Shown here: piece by piece, positions 1 to 8,508 of the stretch | Numbering within the stretch: the first letter of the stretch is position 1 | How the letters are laid out: each line of letters opens with the position of its first letter | Origin: Micromonospora sp. M71_S20 | Lineage (GTDB): Bacteria > Actinomycetota > Actinomycetes > Mycobacteriales > Micromonosporaceae | NCBI RefSeq assembly: GCF_003664255.1 | Contig: NZ_RCCV01000002.1 | Coordinates: forward strand, 2,501 to 66,500 | Direction: 5' to 3' | Length of the DNA stretch: 64,000 bases | Position numbers and translations under genes: made by a program | The notes under the pieces: model-generated | The model's input: only the letters and a program-made list of their open reading frames with translations | The model's database searches: none | What the model was told of the DNA's origin: nothing

Positions 1-231
1 GCCGCGAGCCCATCCCAGGCCGAAAAACTTTCCACCACCAACCATGCGACCGGTGGTCCTATTCGGTATTAGCCCCGGTTTCCCGGGGTTATCCCAAAGC
101 CTAGGGCAGGTTGCTCACGTGTTACTCACCCGTTCGCCGCTCGAGTACCCCGAAGGGCCTTTCCGCTCGACTTGCATGTGTTAAGCACGCCGCCAGCGTT
201 CGTCCTGAGCCAGGATCAAACTCTCCAACAA
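1..231 (-). rRNA. rrs: 16S ribosomal RNA, 5' end (partial)
   Basis: The reverse complement carries the universal 16S start GAGTTTGATCCTGGCTCAG followed by GACGAACGCTGGCGGCG and the CTTAACACATGCAAGTCGAG block. The 5' end near 231 was placed by aligning the GAGTTTGATC block with the E. coli 16S start, so it is good to a few bases. Only about 230 nt are in the window; the gene continues past the left edge. The sequence type is actinobacterial. Confidence 0.97.
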
Positions 232-340
232 AAACTTGTTGAAACAGTCATCCCGGCAACAAAAAGTGTTGCCAAAGGAATCCAAGACCAACAAACCACG
301 AATGGCTTGCCAGTCCGGGGTATAAATCAATTTGGCACTG

Positions 341-373
341 GCTTATCAAGCACCCTGTTGAGTTCTCAAAGAA
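341..373 (-). promoter_or_regulatory. rrn leader conserved box (antitermination/processing type)
   Basis: The minus strand reads TTCTTTGAGAACTCAACAGG followed by GTGCTTGATAAGCC. The TTTGAGAACTCAA core is the conserved element found between the promoters and mature 16S in actinobacterial rrn operons, where it is linked to antitermination and leader processing. It lies between the proximal promoter and the 16S 5' end, as expected. Confidence 0.7.
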
Positions 374-431
374 CAACCACACACCACTCGGGTGTCTCAC
401 ATCGTGAGAACCCGCTTGGGGCAACTCCTCT

Positions 432-460
432 ACCTTACTTGGTTCACTTCCCGCCGTCAA
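432..460 (-). promoter_or_regulatory. rrn proximal promoter
   Basis: On the minus strand a -35 TTGACG (455-460) and a -10 TAAGGT (432-437) are separated by exactly 17 nt. This gives a start near 425 and a leader of roughly 195 nt before mature 16S. It is the best match of the three candidate rrn promoters. Confidence 0.75.
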
Positions 461-603
461 CCTCGTGTCCGAGGTGATCTAGGGAAGTGCTCCAGGTCCA
501 CGATGACGCTCGCCGCATCACGGCGGTCGTTGCTGTCGTGGGAAGCCGCAGACCGGCCGATTGCCACTCTATGGCCATCCGCCCGGCTCCTGCCGGCTTT
601 CGA

Positions 604-632
604 ACTCTACCCGGTCGGCCTCGCGATCGCAA
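604..632 (-). promoter_or_regulatory. rrn distal promoter candidate
   Basis: The minus strand has -35 TTGCGA (627-632), a 17-nt spacer and -10 TAGAGT (604-609). Tandem promoters upstream of rrn are usual in actinomycetes. The 232-869 stretch holds no gene on this reading, only the leader and promoters. Confidence 0.55.
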
Positions 633-745
633 CCCCGTCTCGGAGTGTCCTCGCACCGCCCGGATCCTCAGCCTCGCTCGGCGTCTCCGCCACGAGCCTG
701 GTGCCGTTGTCGGCCGGTTTGTCCGGCCTCCCGCGTGCAGAGAGA

Positions 746-774
746 AAGTTACGCCGCCCGCTCCGAGAAGGCAA
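746..774 (-). promoter_or_regulatory. rrn far-distal promoter candidate
   Basis: The minus strand has TTGCCT (769-774), a 17-nt spacer and TAACTT (746-751). The spacing is right but the -10 is a weaker match than the two promoters nearer the gene. Confidence 0.35.
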
Positions 775-869
775 ATCGGCGTCCTTCACTGCGGGCATCG
801 CCCCGGCCGCCGGCGGTCGCGCATTCGTGATGACCGCGTGGGGTCCGAAGGCAGCCCCGGCGTGCCAGA

Positions 870-1106
870 GTGTCTGTCATGGCTGACCTCCCGCGCACCC
901 GGGTGACCGTGCTCGCCGAGGACGCGCTGACGGGACTGCTGCTGCCGTTCTGGCAGCTGGTCATCGGCGCCTTCGTGGTCTTCGTCGTCCTGGTCTCGGT
1001 GGCTCGGCTGGCCCGCCGGGGTCGCTCCCGCATGACGACGGCACTACTGGTCACGGCCGCCGCGATCGCCGGCTTCGCCGTGCTCGGCGTACTGCTTCAG
1101 GGATGA
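870..1106 (+). CDS. small two-TM membrane protein, unknown function
   Basis: The gene could start at GTG 870 (78 aa) or ATG 879 (75 aa); neither has a convincing Shine-Dalgarno sequence. Two hydrophobic segments are visible: FWQLVIGAFVVFVVLVSVA near residues 27-45, followed by a basic ARRGRSR stretch, and LLVTAAAIAGFAVLGVLL at the C terminus. That predicts a hairpin membrane protein with a positively charged loop. It ends 3 nt before the stop of the convergent nitrilase-family gene and lies upstream of, and opposite to, the rrn promoters. I do not recognise a family. Codon use is GC3-rich, which supports coding. Confidence 0.5.
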   Translation: MSVMADLPRTRVTVLAEDALTGLLLPFWQLVIGAFVVFVVLVSVARLARRGRSRMTTALLVTAAAIAGFAVLGVLLQG

Positions 1107-1109
1107 GCG

Positions 1110-1907
1110 TCAGAGGCGGCGGTTCGCCAGGCTGGGCAGCTCGGCGCGGATGGTCCGCAGCCGTTCGAGGTCGAGGTCGGCAACGGCCAGGCCCGGGCCG
1201 TCGGGCACCTGGGTGAGCACCGTCCCCCACGGGTCGACCACCATGCTGCGCCCGTAACAGGTCCGGCTCGGCTCGTGGTCGCCGGTCTGCCCCGCCGCGG
1301 CGACGAAACACTGGTTCTCGATGGCCCGCGCGCGGAGCAGCACCTCCCAGTGATCCCGACCGGTGTGGACCATGAAGGCCGCCGGCACCACGAGCAACTG
1401 GGCCTCGCCCTCGATCACGAGCTGCCGGTACAGCTCCGGGAACCGGAGGTCGTAGCAGATCGACAGGCCGACGCGAAGGCCCTCGATGTCGACGACCACC
1501 GGCTGTTCGCCCGGGGCCACGGTCGCCGACTCCAGGTAGGAGACCCGGCCGGGGATCTCCACGTCGTACAGATGGATCTTGCGGTAGCTGGCGGCGAGCG
1601 TGCCTGAGCGGTCGAAGACCAGGGAGGTGTTCCAGGCGCGGGCCGGATCCGGCCCGCGCTCACGGATCGACCCGGCGATCAGCCAGATGCCCAGCCGCCG
1701 GGCGACGCCAGCGAAGAACTGGCCGACCTCGCCGTCGACCGGCTCCGGTTCGGGGAGGCCCGCGGCGGGACCGAGGTAGTCGACGCACTCGGGCAGGAGC
1801 GCCAGGTCCGCGCCGGCCGCCGCCGCGCGTTCCAGCAGGGCCTCGGCGGCCGCGAGGTTCGCCTTACGGTCTTCCCGGGAGTTCAGCTGGCAGACGGCGA
1901 CGCGCAT
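1110..1907 (-). CDS. carbon-nitrogen hydrolase (nitrilase superfamily, Nit/omega-amidase-like)
   Basis: A 265-aa cytoplasmic amide hydrolase. The family's Glu-Lys-Cys triad is intact: Glu in ALLPECVDY, Lys in SYRKIHLYD, and Cys in ICYDLRFPELYR. Length and motifs fit the Nit1/Nit2 group (omega-amidase or deaminated-glutathione amidase type); the exact substrate cannot be told from sequence. I start at ATG 1907 because the protein there begins MRVAVCQLNS, the normal first strand, and a TACGCT box lies 7 nt upstream, suggesting a leaderless message. The open frame runs further upstream but encodes only Arg/Pro-rich low-complexity sequence. It follows clpX on the same strand but is separated by a terminator. 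Confidence 0.88.
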   Translation of the reverse strand: MRVAVCQLNSREDRKANLAAAEALLERAAAAGADLALLPECVDYLGPAAGLPEPEPVDGEVGQFFAGVARRLGIWLIAGSIRERGPDPARAWNTSLVFDRSGTLAASYRKIHLYDVEIPGRVSYLESATVAPGEQPVVVDIEGLRVGLSICYDLRFPELYRQLVIEGEAQLLVVPAAFMVHTGRDHWEVLLRARAIENQCFVAAAGQTGDHEPSRTCYGRSMVVDPWGTVLTQVPDGPGLAVADLDLERLRTIRAELPSLANRRL

Positions 1908-1914
1908 GGGGATC

Positions 1915-1943
1915 AGCGTACGACCGGAGCGGGCGCGGCGACA
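1915..1943 (-). promoter_or_regulatory. leaderless promoter of the nitrilase-family gene
   Basis: The minus strand has TGTCGC (1938-1943), a 17-nt spacer and TACGCT (1915-1920). The -10 ends 7 nt before ATG 1907, so transcription should start at or next to the start codon. Confidence 0.45.
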
Positions 1944-2079
1944 GCGTCGAAGGGCGCTGGCGGGGCTCCCGGTCACGGGTGGGTCGGGCCTCCGGCGCCG
2001 GCCAGGCCGGGGCGGACGGCGTCGATTTCCCGGAGTCGTGCAGCGTCGACGCGGCGAACATCGCGACCACCAGACGACA

Positions 2080-2108
2080 CCGCGCCCGACCGGAGCGGTC
2101 GGGCGCGG
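2080..2108 (-). terminator. clpX terminator hairpin
   Basis: A perfect 12-bp inverted repeat (2080-2091 and 2097-2108) with a 5-nt loop lies 11 nt beyond the clpX stop. It has no U tract, as is common in high-GC actinomycetes. Confidence 0.7.
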
Positions 2109-2118
2109 CGACGGTGGA

Positions 2119-3414
2119 TCAGGCCGACTTCTCCTCGCGGTCCCGCCGGGCACGCCGGCCGGTGAACTCGCGGGGCACGATCGTCGGGTTGACGTTCTCG
2201 AGCACCACCTCGCGGGTGATCAGCACCCGGGCGGCGTCGGGGTTGCTCGGCACCTCGTACATCACGGAGAGCAGGACCTCTTCCATGATCGCGCGCAGGC
2301 CGCGGGCGCCGGTGCCGCGCAGCATCGCCTGGTCGGCGATCGCCTCCAGGGCCGGCGGCTCGAACTCCAGCTCGACGCCGTCGAGCTCGAAGAGGCGCTG
2401 GTACTGCCGGACCAGGGCGTTGCGCGGCTCGGTGAGGATGCGCACCAGGGCGGTGCGGTCGAGGCTGCGCACGTTGGTGATCACCGGGAGTCGGCCGATG
2501 AACTCGGGGATCAGCCCGAACTTCAGCATGTCCTCCGGCATGACCTGGCTGAAGATGTCGTCGGTCGACCGCTCGGAGACCGACCGGAGCCGGGCGCCGA
2601 AGCCCGTGCCGCCGTGACCGGTGCGGGACTCGATGATCTGGTCGAGCCCGGCGAAGGCGCCACCGCAGATGAACAGCACGTTGGTGGTGTCGATCTGGAT
2701 GAACTCCTGGTGGGGGTGCTTGCGCCCGCCCTGCGGCGGCACGTTCGCCACCGTGCCTTCCAGCATCTTGAGCAGCGCCTGCTGGACGCCCTCGCCGGAG
2801 ACGTCCCGCGTGATCGACGGGTTCTCCGACTTGCGGGCGATCTTGTCGACCTCGTCGATGTAGATGATGCCGGTCTCGGCGCGCTTGATGTCGTAGTCGG
2901 CGGCCTGGATCAGCTTGAGGAGGATGTTCTCCACGTCCTCGCCGACGTAGCCGGCCTCCGTGAGCGCGGTGGCGTCGGCGATGGCGAACGGCACGTTCAA
3001 CATCCGGGCCAGGGTCTGCGCCAGGTGGGTCTTGCCGCATCCCGTCGGGCCGAGCAGCAGGATGTTGGACTTGGCCAGCTCGACGGCGTCACTGCCGGAG
3101 CCCGGCGCGCCGGCCGCCTCGGCCTGGATCCGCTTGTAGTGGTTGTAGACCGCGACGGCGAGCGCCTTCTTGGCCTGGTCCTGCCCGACGACGTAGGTGT
3201 CGAGGAACTGGCAGATCTCCATCGGCTTGGGAAGCTCTTCCCACTTCACCTCGCCGGACTCGGCCAACTCCTCCTCGATGATCTCGTTACAGAGATCGAT
3301 GCACTCGTCGCAGATGTAGACCCCAGGGCCCGCGATGAGCTTCTTGACCTGCTTCTGCGACTTACCGCAGAACGAGCATTTCAGTAGGTCGCCGCCGTCA
3401 CCGATCCGTGCCAC
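2119..3414 (-). CDS. clpX: ATP-dependent Clp protease ATPase subunit ClpX
   Basis: A 431-aa AAA+ unfoldase that feeds substrates to the ClpP1P2 peptidase. The N-terminal zinc-binding domain is complete (CSFCGKSQ and [10 protein letters not shown], residues about 15-43). The AAA+ module carries Walker A GPTGCGKT, Walker [10 protein letters not shown], and the GYVGEDVE pore loop. Length is normal for actinobacterial ClpX. The GTG start at 3414 is preceded by a GGGAGAA-type ribosome site. It lies downstream of clpP2 in the same direction, but a 14-bp hairpin between them suggests clpX has its own promoter in the 218-nt gap. Proteolytic quality control is the certain role. Confidence 0.98.
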   Translation of the reverse strand: MARIGDGGDLLKCSFCGKSQKQVKKLIAGPGVYICDECIDLCNEIIEEELAESGEVKWEELPKPMEICQFLDTYVVGQDQAKKALAVAVYNHYKRIQAEAAGAPGSGSDAVELAKSNILLLGPTGCGKTHLAQTLARMLNVPFAIADATALTEAGYVGEDVENILLKLIQAADYDIKRAETGIIYIDEVDKIARKSENPSITRDVSGEGVQQALLKMLEGTVANVPPQGGRKHPHQEFIQIDTTNVLFICGGAFAGLDQIIESRTGHGGTGFGARLRSVSERSTDDIFSQVMPEDMLKFGLIPEFIGRLPVITNVRSLDRTALVRILTEPRNALVRQYQRLFELDGVELEFEPPALEAIADQAMLRGTGARGLRAIMEEVLLSVMYEVPSNPDAARVLITREVVLENVNPTIVPREFTGRRARRDREEKSA

Positions 3415-3587
3415 CTACGTTCTCCCTGCACTCGTCGGCCGGAGACCCGGCCCTCGCCTGCGGACGTGGAAGCGTCCGCCTCGTTTCACCCCGCTCGTTC
3501 ACCCCGCCGGCGGACCGGTGGAGCGGCACAGACCCGACGTTACCCGCTGGCGGAGGTTTCTCCGACCCCCAAAACGGGTGTGTCAGA

Positions 3588-3619
3588 CGGTCGGCCGGGA
3601 GCGGACTCCCGGCCGACCG
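3588..3619 (-). terminator. clpP2 terminator hairpin
   Basis: A perfect 14-bp stem (3588-3601 and 3606-3619) with a CGGA loop begins 14 nt after the clpP2 stop. It separates clpP1P2 from clpX. Confidence 0.75.
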
Positions 3620-3632
3620 CGACCCGAGCGTT

Positions 3633-4295
3633 TCAGCTGGCGGCGTTGGCCGCCAACAGGCCCTTCTTGCGGCTGGTGAGGATGGTGTCCACCAGCCCGT
3701 ACTCCTTGGACTCCTCGGCCGTCATGATCTTGTCACGGTCGATGTCCTTGCGGACCTTCTCGATCGGCTGGTTGCAGTGCCGGGAGAGCATCTCCTCGAG
3801 CTGCGTGCGCATCCGCAGGATCTCACGGGCCTGGATCTCGATGTCCGAGCCCTGCCCGTAGCCGCCCTCGGTGGCCGGCTGGTGGATGATGATCCGCGAG
3901 TTCGGCAGCGCCATCCGCTTGCCCGGGGTGCCGGCGGCCAGCAGCACGGCCGCCGCGCTGGCGGCCTGGCCGAGGCAGACCGTCGAGATGTCCGGCCGAA
4001 CGTACTGCATGGTGTCGTAGATCGCCGTCATGGCGGTGAACGAACCACCGGGCGAGTTGATGTACATGATGATGTCTCGGTCCGGGTCGGTGCCCTCGAG
4101 CGTCAGCAGCTGCGCCATCACGTCGTTGGCCGACGCGTCGTCGACCTGGACGCCGAGGAAGATGATCCGGTCCTCGAAGAGCTTGTTGTAGGGGTTGGAC
4201 TCCTTCACCCCGTACGACGTGCGCTCGACGAACGACGGCAGGACGTAGCGGTTGTGCACGGCCGCGAACTGGGGCGGCAGGCTCAGGTCGGTCAT
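3633..4295 (-). CDS. clpP2: ATP-dependent Clp protease proteolytic subunit ClpP2
   Basis: A 220-aa S14 serine peptidase. The catalytic Ser lies in LGQAASAAAVLL, His in IIIHQPATEGG, and Asp in the VRKDIDRDK region. Its N terminus reaches the PSFVERTSYGVKE segment typical of actinobacterial ClpP2. ATG 4295 is preceded by GAGGAGC and lies 10 nt after the clpP1 stop, so the two subunits are co-transcribed. In actinobacteria ClpP1 and ClpP2 form a mixed double-ring complex that is needed for activity. Confidence 0.96.
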   Translation of the reverse strand: MTDLSLPPQFAAVHNRYVLPSFVERTSYGVKESNPYNKLFEDRIIFLGVQVDDASANDVMAQLLTLEGTDPDRDIIMYINSPGGSFTAMTAIYDTMQYVRPDISTVCLGQAASAAAVLLAAGTPGKRMALPNSRIIIHQPATEGGYGQGSDIEIQAREILRMRTQLEEMLSRHCNQPIEKVRKDIDRDKIMTAEESKEYGLVDTILTSRKKGLLAANAAS

Positions 4296-4305
4296 CGTCA
4301 GCTCC

Positions 4306-4947
4306 TCAGCTCAGGGTCCCGGCGCCATCCGGAACCTGGGCGGCCCCGATGATCACCTTGTCGATGAAGCCGTAGTCCAGGGCCTCCTGGGCGGTGAACC
4401 AGCGGTCGCGGTCGGAGTCCGCCTCGATCTGCGCCTGGCTCTGGCCGGTGTGGTGCGCGACCCGCTCCTGGAACATCCGCTTGGTGTAGAGCATCTGCTC
4501 CGCCTGGATGGCGATGTCGGACGCGGTGCCGCCCAGACCGCCGGAGGGCTGGTGCATCATGATCCGCGCGTGCGGCAGGGCGTAGCGCTTGCCCTTGGTG
4601 CCGGCGCAGAGCAGCAGCTGACCCATGGACGCCGCCATGCCCATCGCCACGGTCGAGACGTCGTTGTCGATGAACTGCATGGTGTCGTAGATCGCCATGC
4701 CGGAGTAGACCGAACCGCCCGGCGAGTTGATCCAGAGGTTGATGTCGCGGTCCGGGTCCTCCGCGGCGAGCAGCAGGAGCTGCGCGCAGATGCGGTTGGC
4801 GACCTGGTCGGTCACCTCGCTGCCCAGGAAGATGATGCGTTCCTTGAGCAACCGGTTGTAGACCGAGTCGTCGAGGTTGCCAATGGTGTCGCCACCGCGG
4901 GCATCGATCGCCCGGAGCGGCTTCGCTTGGATGTGCATGTCGGTCAT
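4306..4947 (-). CDS. clpP1: ATP-dependent Clp protease proteolytic subunit ClpP1
   Basis: A 213-aa S14 peptidase. Catalytic Ser is in [12 protein letters not shown], His in [12 protein letters not shown], and Asp in the DSDRDRW segment. The run [20 protein letters not shown] is the classic substrate-groove signature. It is the first gene of the clpP1-clpP2 pair. ATG 4947 gives [10 protein letters not shown], with a weak AAGGG site upstream. A hairpin terminator after tig lies between tig and this gene, so the pair probably has its own promoter within 4948-5070. Confidence 0.96.
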   Translation of the reverse strand: MTDMHIQAKPLRAIDARGGDTIGNLDDSVYNRLLKERIIFLGSEVTDQVANRICAQLLLLAAEDPDRDINLWINSPGGSVYSGMAIYDTMQFIDNDVSTVAMGMAASMGQLLLCAGTKGKRYALPHARIMMHQPSGGLGGTASDIAIQAEQMLYTKRMFQERVAHHTGQSQAQIEADSDRDRWFTAQEALDYGFIDKVIIGAAQVPDGAGTLS

Positions 4948-5071
4948 GGCAGCCCTTCGCTCTCCGTACCGTCCTACCCGACACTAACCGCTCAGCCGGA
5001 TGGCAGAGCGCCGGTCCGGGCAGTGTTCGCTATCAGCGCAGCACCGCCGAGGCGTACCCGAAAAGGGAATC

Positions 5072-5105
5072 GGCCGCCGTCCACCGCAGGCGGCGGACGG
5101 CGGCC
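5072..5105 (-). terminator. tig terminator hairpin
   Basis: An 11-bp inverted repeat (5072-5082 and 5095-5105) lies 11 nt beyond the tig stop and is followed on the minus strand by TTCCCTTTT, giving a partial U tract. Confidence 0.65.
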
Positions 5106-5116
5106 TCCCCGCACCG

Positions 5117-6463
5117 TCAGTGCTCGTGGTTGTGCTCGGCCTCGCTCTCGGCGCGCAGCGCGTCGAGGGTGACCTCGTTGCCCGCCGAGTCCTTGATCTT
5201 GATGCGCTCCATGACCGAGGCCAGGGCCTTGCCCCGCCGCACGTCACCGAAGACGGCACCGGCCGCGCCCGAGCGGACCAGCTGGTCGTAGTACTGCTGC
5301 GGGGCCATCCCGGCGCGCTGGGCCCGGTGCACGATCTCGTGGCCGAACTCGTCGTCGGAGACCTGCACGTCCTCGGCGTCGGCCAGGGTGTCCAGCAGCA
5401 GCTGGACCTTGACGCCCTCGGTCGCCGCCTCGGTCAGCTCGGCGTCGATCTGCTCCTCGGTCTTCTCCTCGGCCGCGAGGTATTCCTCCAGGGAGGCGCC
5501 GATCCGCTCGAGCTGGTCGATCATCGCCTGCTTGCGGTTCTCGACCTCCTCGCGGATGACGCCCTCCGGCGCCGGCACCTCGGCGGCGGCCACCATCTGC
5601 TCCAGCGCCTTGTCCCGGGCGGCGTAGATCTGCTCGACCCGCTTGCCCCGGGTGACCCGCTCGCGCAGGTCGCCGCGCAGCTCCTCGATGGTGTCGAACT
5701 CGCTCGCCATCTGGGCGAACTCGTCGTTGAGCTCCGGCAGCTCCTTCTCCTTGACCGTGCGGACGGTCACCGCCACCTCGGCGTCGCGGCCGGCGAAGTC
5801 GCCGCCGACGAGCTGGGTGGTGAAGCTGGTGTTCTCGCCGGCGGCCAGGCCGACGACGGCCTCGTCCAGGCCCGGGAGGAGCTGCTTGCTGCCGACCTCG
5901 TGGGAGATGTTGCTGGCGGAGCCGCCCGGCACGTCCTCGCCGTCGACGGTCGCGTTCAGGTCGATCTGGACGTAGTCGCCCTCCTGGGCGGCCCGCTCGA
6001 CGGTCTTCAGGGTGGCGAACCGCTCGCGCAGGCTCTTCACCTGCTCGTCGATCTCGCTGTCGTCGATCTGCAGCTCGTCGACGGTCACCTCGATGGTGGC
6101 CGGGTCCGGCAGGGTGATCTCCGGGCGGACGTCGACCTCGGCGGTGAAGTTCAGCGAGTCACCGTCGTTGAACTCGGTGATCTCGACCTCGGGGCGGCCG
6201 AGCGTCTTCAGGTCGTGCTCGCGGACGGCGGCGAGGATGTTCTGCGGGATGGCCTCCTGCACCGCCTCGTTGAGGACGGTGCCCCGGCCGACCCGCTGGT
6301 CGATCACGGCCGCCGGAACCTTGCCCTTGCGGAAGCCGGGCACCTGGACCTGCTGCCCGATCTCCCGGTACGCCTTCCTGAGGCTCGGCTCGAGCTCGAC
6401 GAACGGCACCTCGATGGCGAGCCGCACGCGCGTCGGGCTCAGAGTCTCGACGGTGCTCTTCAC
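5117..6463 (-). CDS. tig: trigger factor (ribosome-associated chaperone and prolyl isomerase)
   Basis: A 448-aa protein that meets nascent chains at the ribosomal tunnel. The N-terminal ribosome-binding domain contains VPGFRKGKVPAAVIDQRVG (about residues 39-57), the family's signature loop. A central FKBP-type PPIase domain spans about 155-240, with QEGDYVQIDLNATVDG at its start. The helical C-terminal domain ends in an acidic/His tail, AESEAEHNHEH. The GTG start at 6463 has AAGGAG 7 nt upstream. It sits directly upstream of clpP1P2-clpX, the order seen in many bacteria, linking folding and degradation. Confidence 0.97.
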   Translation of the reverse strand: MKSTVETLSPTRVRLAIEVPFVELEPSLRKAYREIGQQVQVPGFRKGKVPAAVIDQRVGRGTVLNEAVQEAIPQNILAAVREHDLKTLGRPEVEITEFNDGDSLNFTAEVDVRPEITLPDPATIEVTVDELQIDDSEIDEQVKSLRERFATLKTVERAAQEGDYVQIDLNATVDGEDVPGGSASNISHEVGSKQLLPGLDEAVVGLAAGENTSFTTQLVGGDFAGRDAEVAVTVRTVKEKELPELNDEFAQMASEFDTIEELRGDLRERVTRGKRVEQIYAARDKALEQMVAAAEVPAPEGVIREEVENRKQAMIDQLERIGASLEEYLAAEEKTEEQIDAELTEAATEGVKVQLLLDTLADAEDVQVSDDEFGHEIVHRAQRAGMAPQQYYDQLVRSGAAGAVFGDVRRGKALASVMERIKIKDSAGNEVTLDALRAESEAEHNHEH

Positions 6464-6599
6464 AGGCGTACTCCTTGACGGATCTCGGTTTTAGTCTGGG
6501 CGTGATAAGCCCATCGAGTGTAGGCGAGCCGGCCGGACGCACCGGCAGCGGCCGGGGACCGCGCGGAGGGCGACCCCGGCGACCGGCCGCGGACGACAG

Positions 6600-6673
6600 T
6601 CGGGGTGGCGGGATTTGAACCCACGGCCCCTCGCTCCCAAAGCGAGTGCGCTACCAAGCTGCGCCACACCCCG
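6600..6673 (-). tRNA. tRNA-Pro(TGG)
   Basis: The minus strand folds as a cloverleaf: acceptor CGGGGTG pairs with CACCCCG, the D arm contains GCGCAGCTTGGTAGCGC, and the anticodon stem CTCGC/GCGAG encloses TTTGGGA, so the anticodon is TGG. The T arm is GTGGGTTCAAATCCCGC. The length is 74 nt with discriminator A, and CCA is not encoded. Confidence 0.96.
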
Positions 6674-6864
6674 TGGCGACCAGCAGTGTATGCCGTCGCG
6701 ACCCGCCGGACGTGCCGGGGCGTCCCTCAACGCGCCGAAGGGGGACCAACCAGACATCCGGCGCGGCCAGGACCCGCCCGCCGCTTCCCCGGGCGGGATA
6801 CGGCTGCGCGGGGCGGGCGGGTCATTGGGTACGCTGTCGGCGCGCCCACGGCATCCGGGCGTAC

Positions 6865-6938
6865 GCGGGCGTAGCTCAATGGCAGAGCTTCAGTCTTCCA
6901 AACTGACGGTGCGGGTTCGATTCCCGTCGCCCGCTCCA
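6865..6938 (+). tRNA. tRNA-Gly(TCC), CCA encoded
   Basis: Acceptor GCGGGCG pairs with CGCCCGC, the D arm is GCTCAATGGCAGAGC, the anticodon loop is CTTCCAA (anticodon TCC), and the T arm is GCGGGTTCGATTCCCGT. The mature body is 6865-6935 and is followed by an encoded CCA. It is divergent from tRNA-Pro with about 190 nt between, in which no gene is seen. Confidence 0.96.
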
Positions 6939-6944
6939 GCAGTA

Positions 6945-6983
6945 CCGGCCCAGGTCAGCGACGTGATCGCCGAGCCTGGGCCG
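6945..6983 (+). repeat. direct-repeat/hairpin element, copy A
   Basis: This segment starts seven bases after the tRNA-Gly CCA. It contains the inverted arms CGGCCCAGG and CCTGGGCCG (6946-6954 and 6975-6983) and could terminate tRNA-Gly transcription. A near copy in the same orientation lies at 8356-8393. The first 16 nt are identical and most of the rest matches. The two copies flank the propeller gene at 7038-8201. Confidence 0.6.
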
Positions 6984-7037
6984 TCCTTGTTCCAGCCGTA
7001 CTGATGTTGGGTGCCCGCCAGCCGTGAAAGACCGGGG

Positions 7038-8201
7038 CTAGAGGCCGTAGACGGTCAGCTTCGTGCCGTCGGTGACATACACCCTGCCGTAGGTGACCAC
7101 GAGCTGGTCGACCGCGCCGGTGAACGCCGGCGCTTTCAGCGGGGCACCGTCGACCGGGTTCAGGGTGTGCACCCGGTCGCTCTTGGCGGTGACGTACAAG
7201 ACGCCACCCGCGATGATCGCCCGCTGGTGCTGGCTTTCCGGAATGCTCCGGCTCCAGATCGTGGCACCGGTGCTGCGGTTCAACGCGGAGACGGTGCCCT
7301 CGGTTGAGGTGACGTACAGCCTGGTCGGGGTGACCACCACGAACCTCGGGTACAGGTTCGACGCGAGCCAGGTCAGGGTGCCGGTCGTCGCGTCGAGGAC
7401 CTGCAGGCTGTGCCCCCACCCGACGTAGAACTTGGTCCCCGCCTCGTCGGCCGCGAGCGGCCGGTACTCACGGTTCTCAGTGGTGTGGATGATCCTGCCG
7501 GTGCCGATGTCGACGATGCTGCTCGTCAGGGGTCCGCCACTAGTTCCGGTTCCGGAGACAACGACGCGACCGTTCGCCGAGACCGGCTGTTGCATGTACT
7601 GGTCGCGCTGCCACAGCAGCTGTCCGTCGGCGATGCGGTAGGCGCGCGTGTCAATGCTGTAGCGGCTTTCGCCGGAGACCACGACGACGCCCCGGTCGAC
7701 GAGGATCTGCGTAACCCAGCCCTCGTCGTCGAAGTCCCGGACCACCGTCCCGGTCATAGCGTCGAGCACGAAGATCTGGCTGGAATCGGCGCCAGGCATG
7801 GCCGGGCGGTCGTTCACCGCCAAGACGATCTGGCCGGCCGTGTGGACGATCTGCGAAGGCCACCGGAACCTCTCCGGGTCCGGCTCGAAGCGCCACTTCT
7901 GCGCGCTGGTCTCCTCGTCGGTGGCCGTGACACCAATGTCGTCCTGTGTGTACACGAGCCCGTCGGCGACGACCGGTGCACGCTGGCCGGTCCGGGCCGG
8001 GGTGCCGGTGTACGTGAGCTTGAGGTTCGGGACGGTCGGGACCGTCACCTTCGACTCGTTGGGATTGAATCCGCTGTTGCTGACCAGGTAGCCGGACATG
8101 GCCCACCAGCCCGTGCCGCCCGCGGCGGCCGGCGCCGCCGGCACCGCCACCGTCGCCGCTAGCACCGCGGCAGCGGTCAGCACCTTCAGTGGATGCTTCA
8201 C
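7038..8201 (-). CDS. secreted PQQ-type beta-propeller protein
   Basis: A 387-aa exported protein of unknown role. The GTG start at 8201 has GGGGAGG 5 nt upstream and gives a signal peptide: basic VKHPLK, a hydrophobic core LTAAAVLAATVAV, and AAPAAAG as the cleavage region. The mature part is built of PQQ-like blade repeats, for example VYTQDDIGVTATDEETSAQKW, LYVTSTEGTVSALNRSTGAT and LYVTAKSDRVHTLNPVDG. Each blade ends with the DxxTG..W-type turn of quinoprotein-like propellers. No catalytic motif is visible, so it is probably a binding or scaffolding propeller. It lies between two direct repeats beside a tRNA gene. Confidence 0.8.
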   Translation of the reverse strand: MKHPLKVLTAAAVLAATVAVPAAPAAAGGTGWWAMSGYLVSNSGFNPNESKVTVPTVPNLKLTYTGTPARTGQRAPVVADGLVYTQDDIGVTATDEETSAQKWRFEPDPERFRWPSQIVHTAGQIVLAVNDRPAMPGADSSQIFVLDAMTGTVVRDFDDEGWVTQILVDRGVVVVSGESRYSIDTRAYRIADGQLLWQRDQYMQQPVSANGRVVVSGTGTSGGPLTSSIVDIGTGRIIHTTENREYRPLAADEAGTKFYVGWGHSLQVLDATTGTLTWLASNLYPRFVVVTPTRLYVTSTEGTVSALNRSTGATIWSRSIPESQHQRAIIAGGVLYVTAKSDRVHTLNPVDGAPLKAPAFTGAVDQLVVTYGRVYVTDGTKLTVYGL

Positions 8202-8355
8202 CCGTACCTCCCCGTTGGCGCGGCGTCGCACAACCCCGCGTTGTCTTTCCTCCCCGGCGTCGTGCCGGGATGCGTCCCTGCTGCCTCGGTGCCGCAGTGC
8301 CGGTGATCTTATGGCTCGAAGGACGTCCATGGTTGCCCGTGCCGCCCCACGAACT

Positions 8356-8393
8356 CCGGCCCAGGTCAGCGTCGTCGTCGCCGCGCCTGGCCG
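8356..8393 (+). repeat. direct-repeat element, copy B
   Basis: This is the second copy of the element at 6945-6983, in the same orientation and about 1.4 kb away. It keeps the 16-nt block CCGGCCCAGGTCAGCG and the GCCTGG right half. It sits in the 307-nt gap between the propeller gene and the ASCH gene; that gap otherwise holds only presumed promoter sequence. Confidence 0.55.
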
Positions 8394-8496
8394 CTCTCGC
8401 GCCAGCCCAGCCGGAGGTAATCTCTCAGGCCCGGATCAGCGGCTTCGTGGTCGGTCACGGGGCCATTCGTGAAAGGCGACCGCCGTGCGACGTGGG

Positions 8497-8502
8497 TAGT
8501 CT
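8497..8502 (+). promoter_or_regulatory. -10 box of the ASCH gene (leaderless)
   Basis: TAGTCT ends 6 nt before the GTG start at 8509 and no Shine-Dalgarno sequence is present, so the message is probably leaderless. The -35 region is not convincing. Confidence 0.45.
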
Positions 8503-8508
8503 TTCGGC

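Noticed and set aside
172..477. Short frames over the 16S 5' end and leader
   Set aside because: They overlap rRNA and rrn control sequences and show no coding character.
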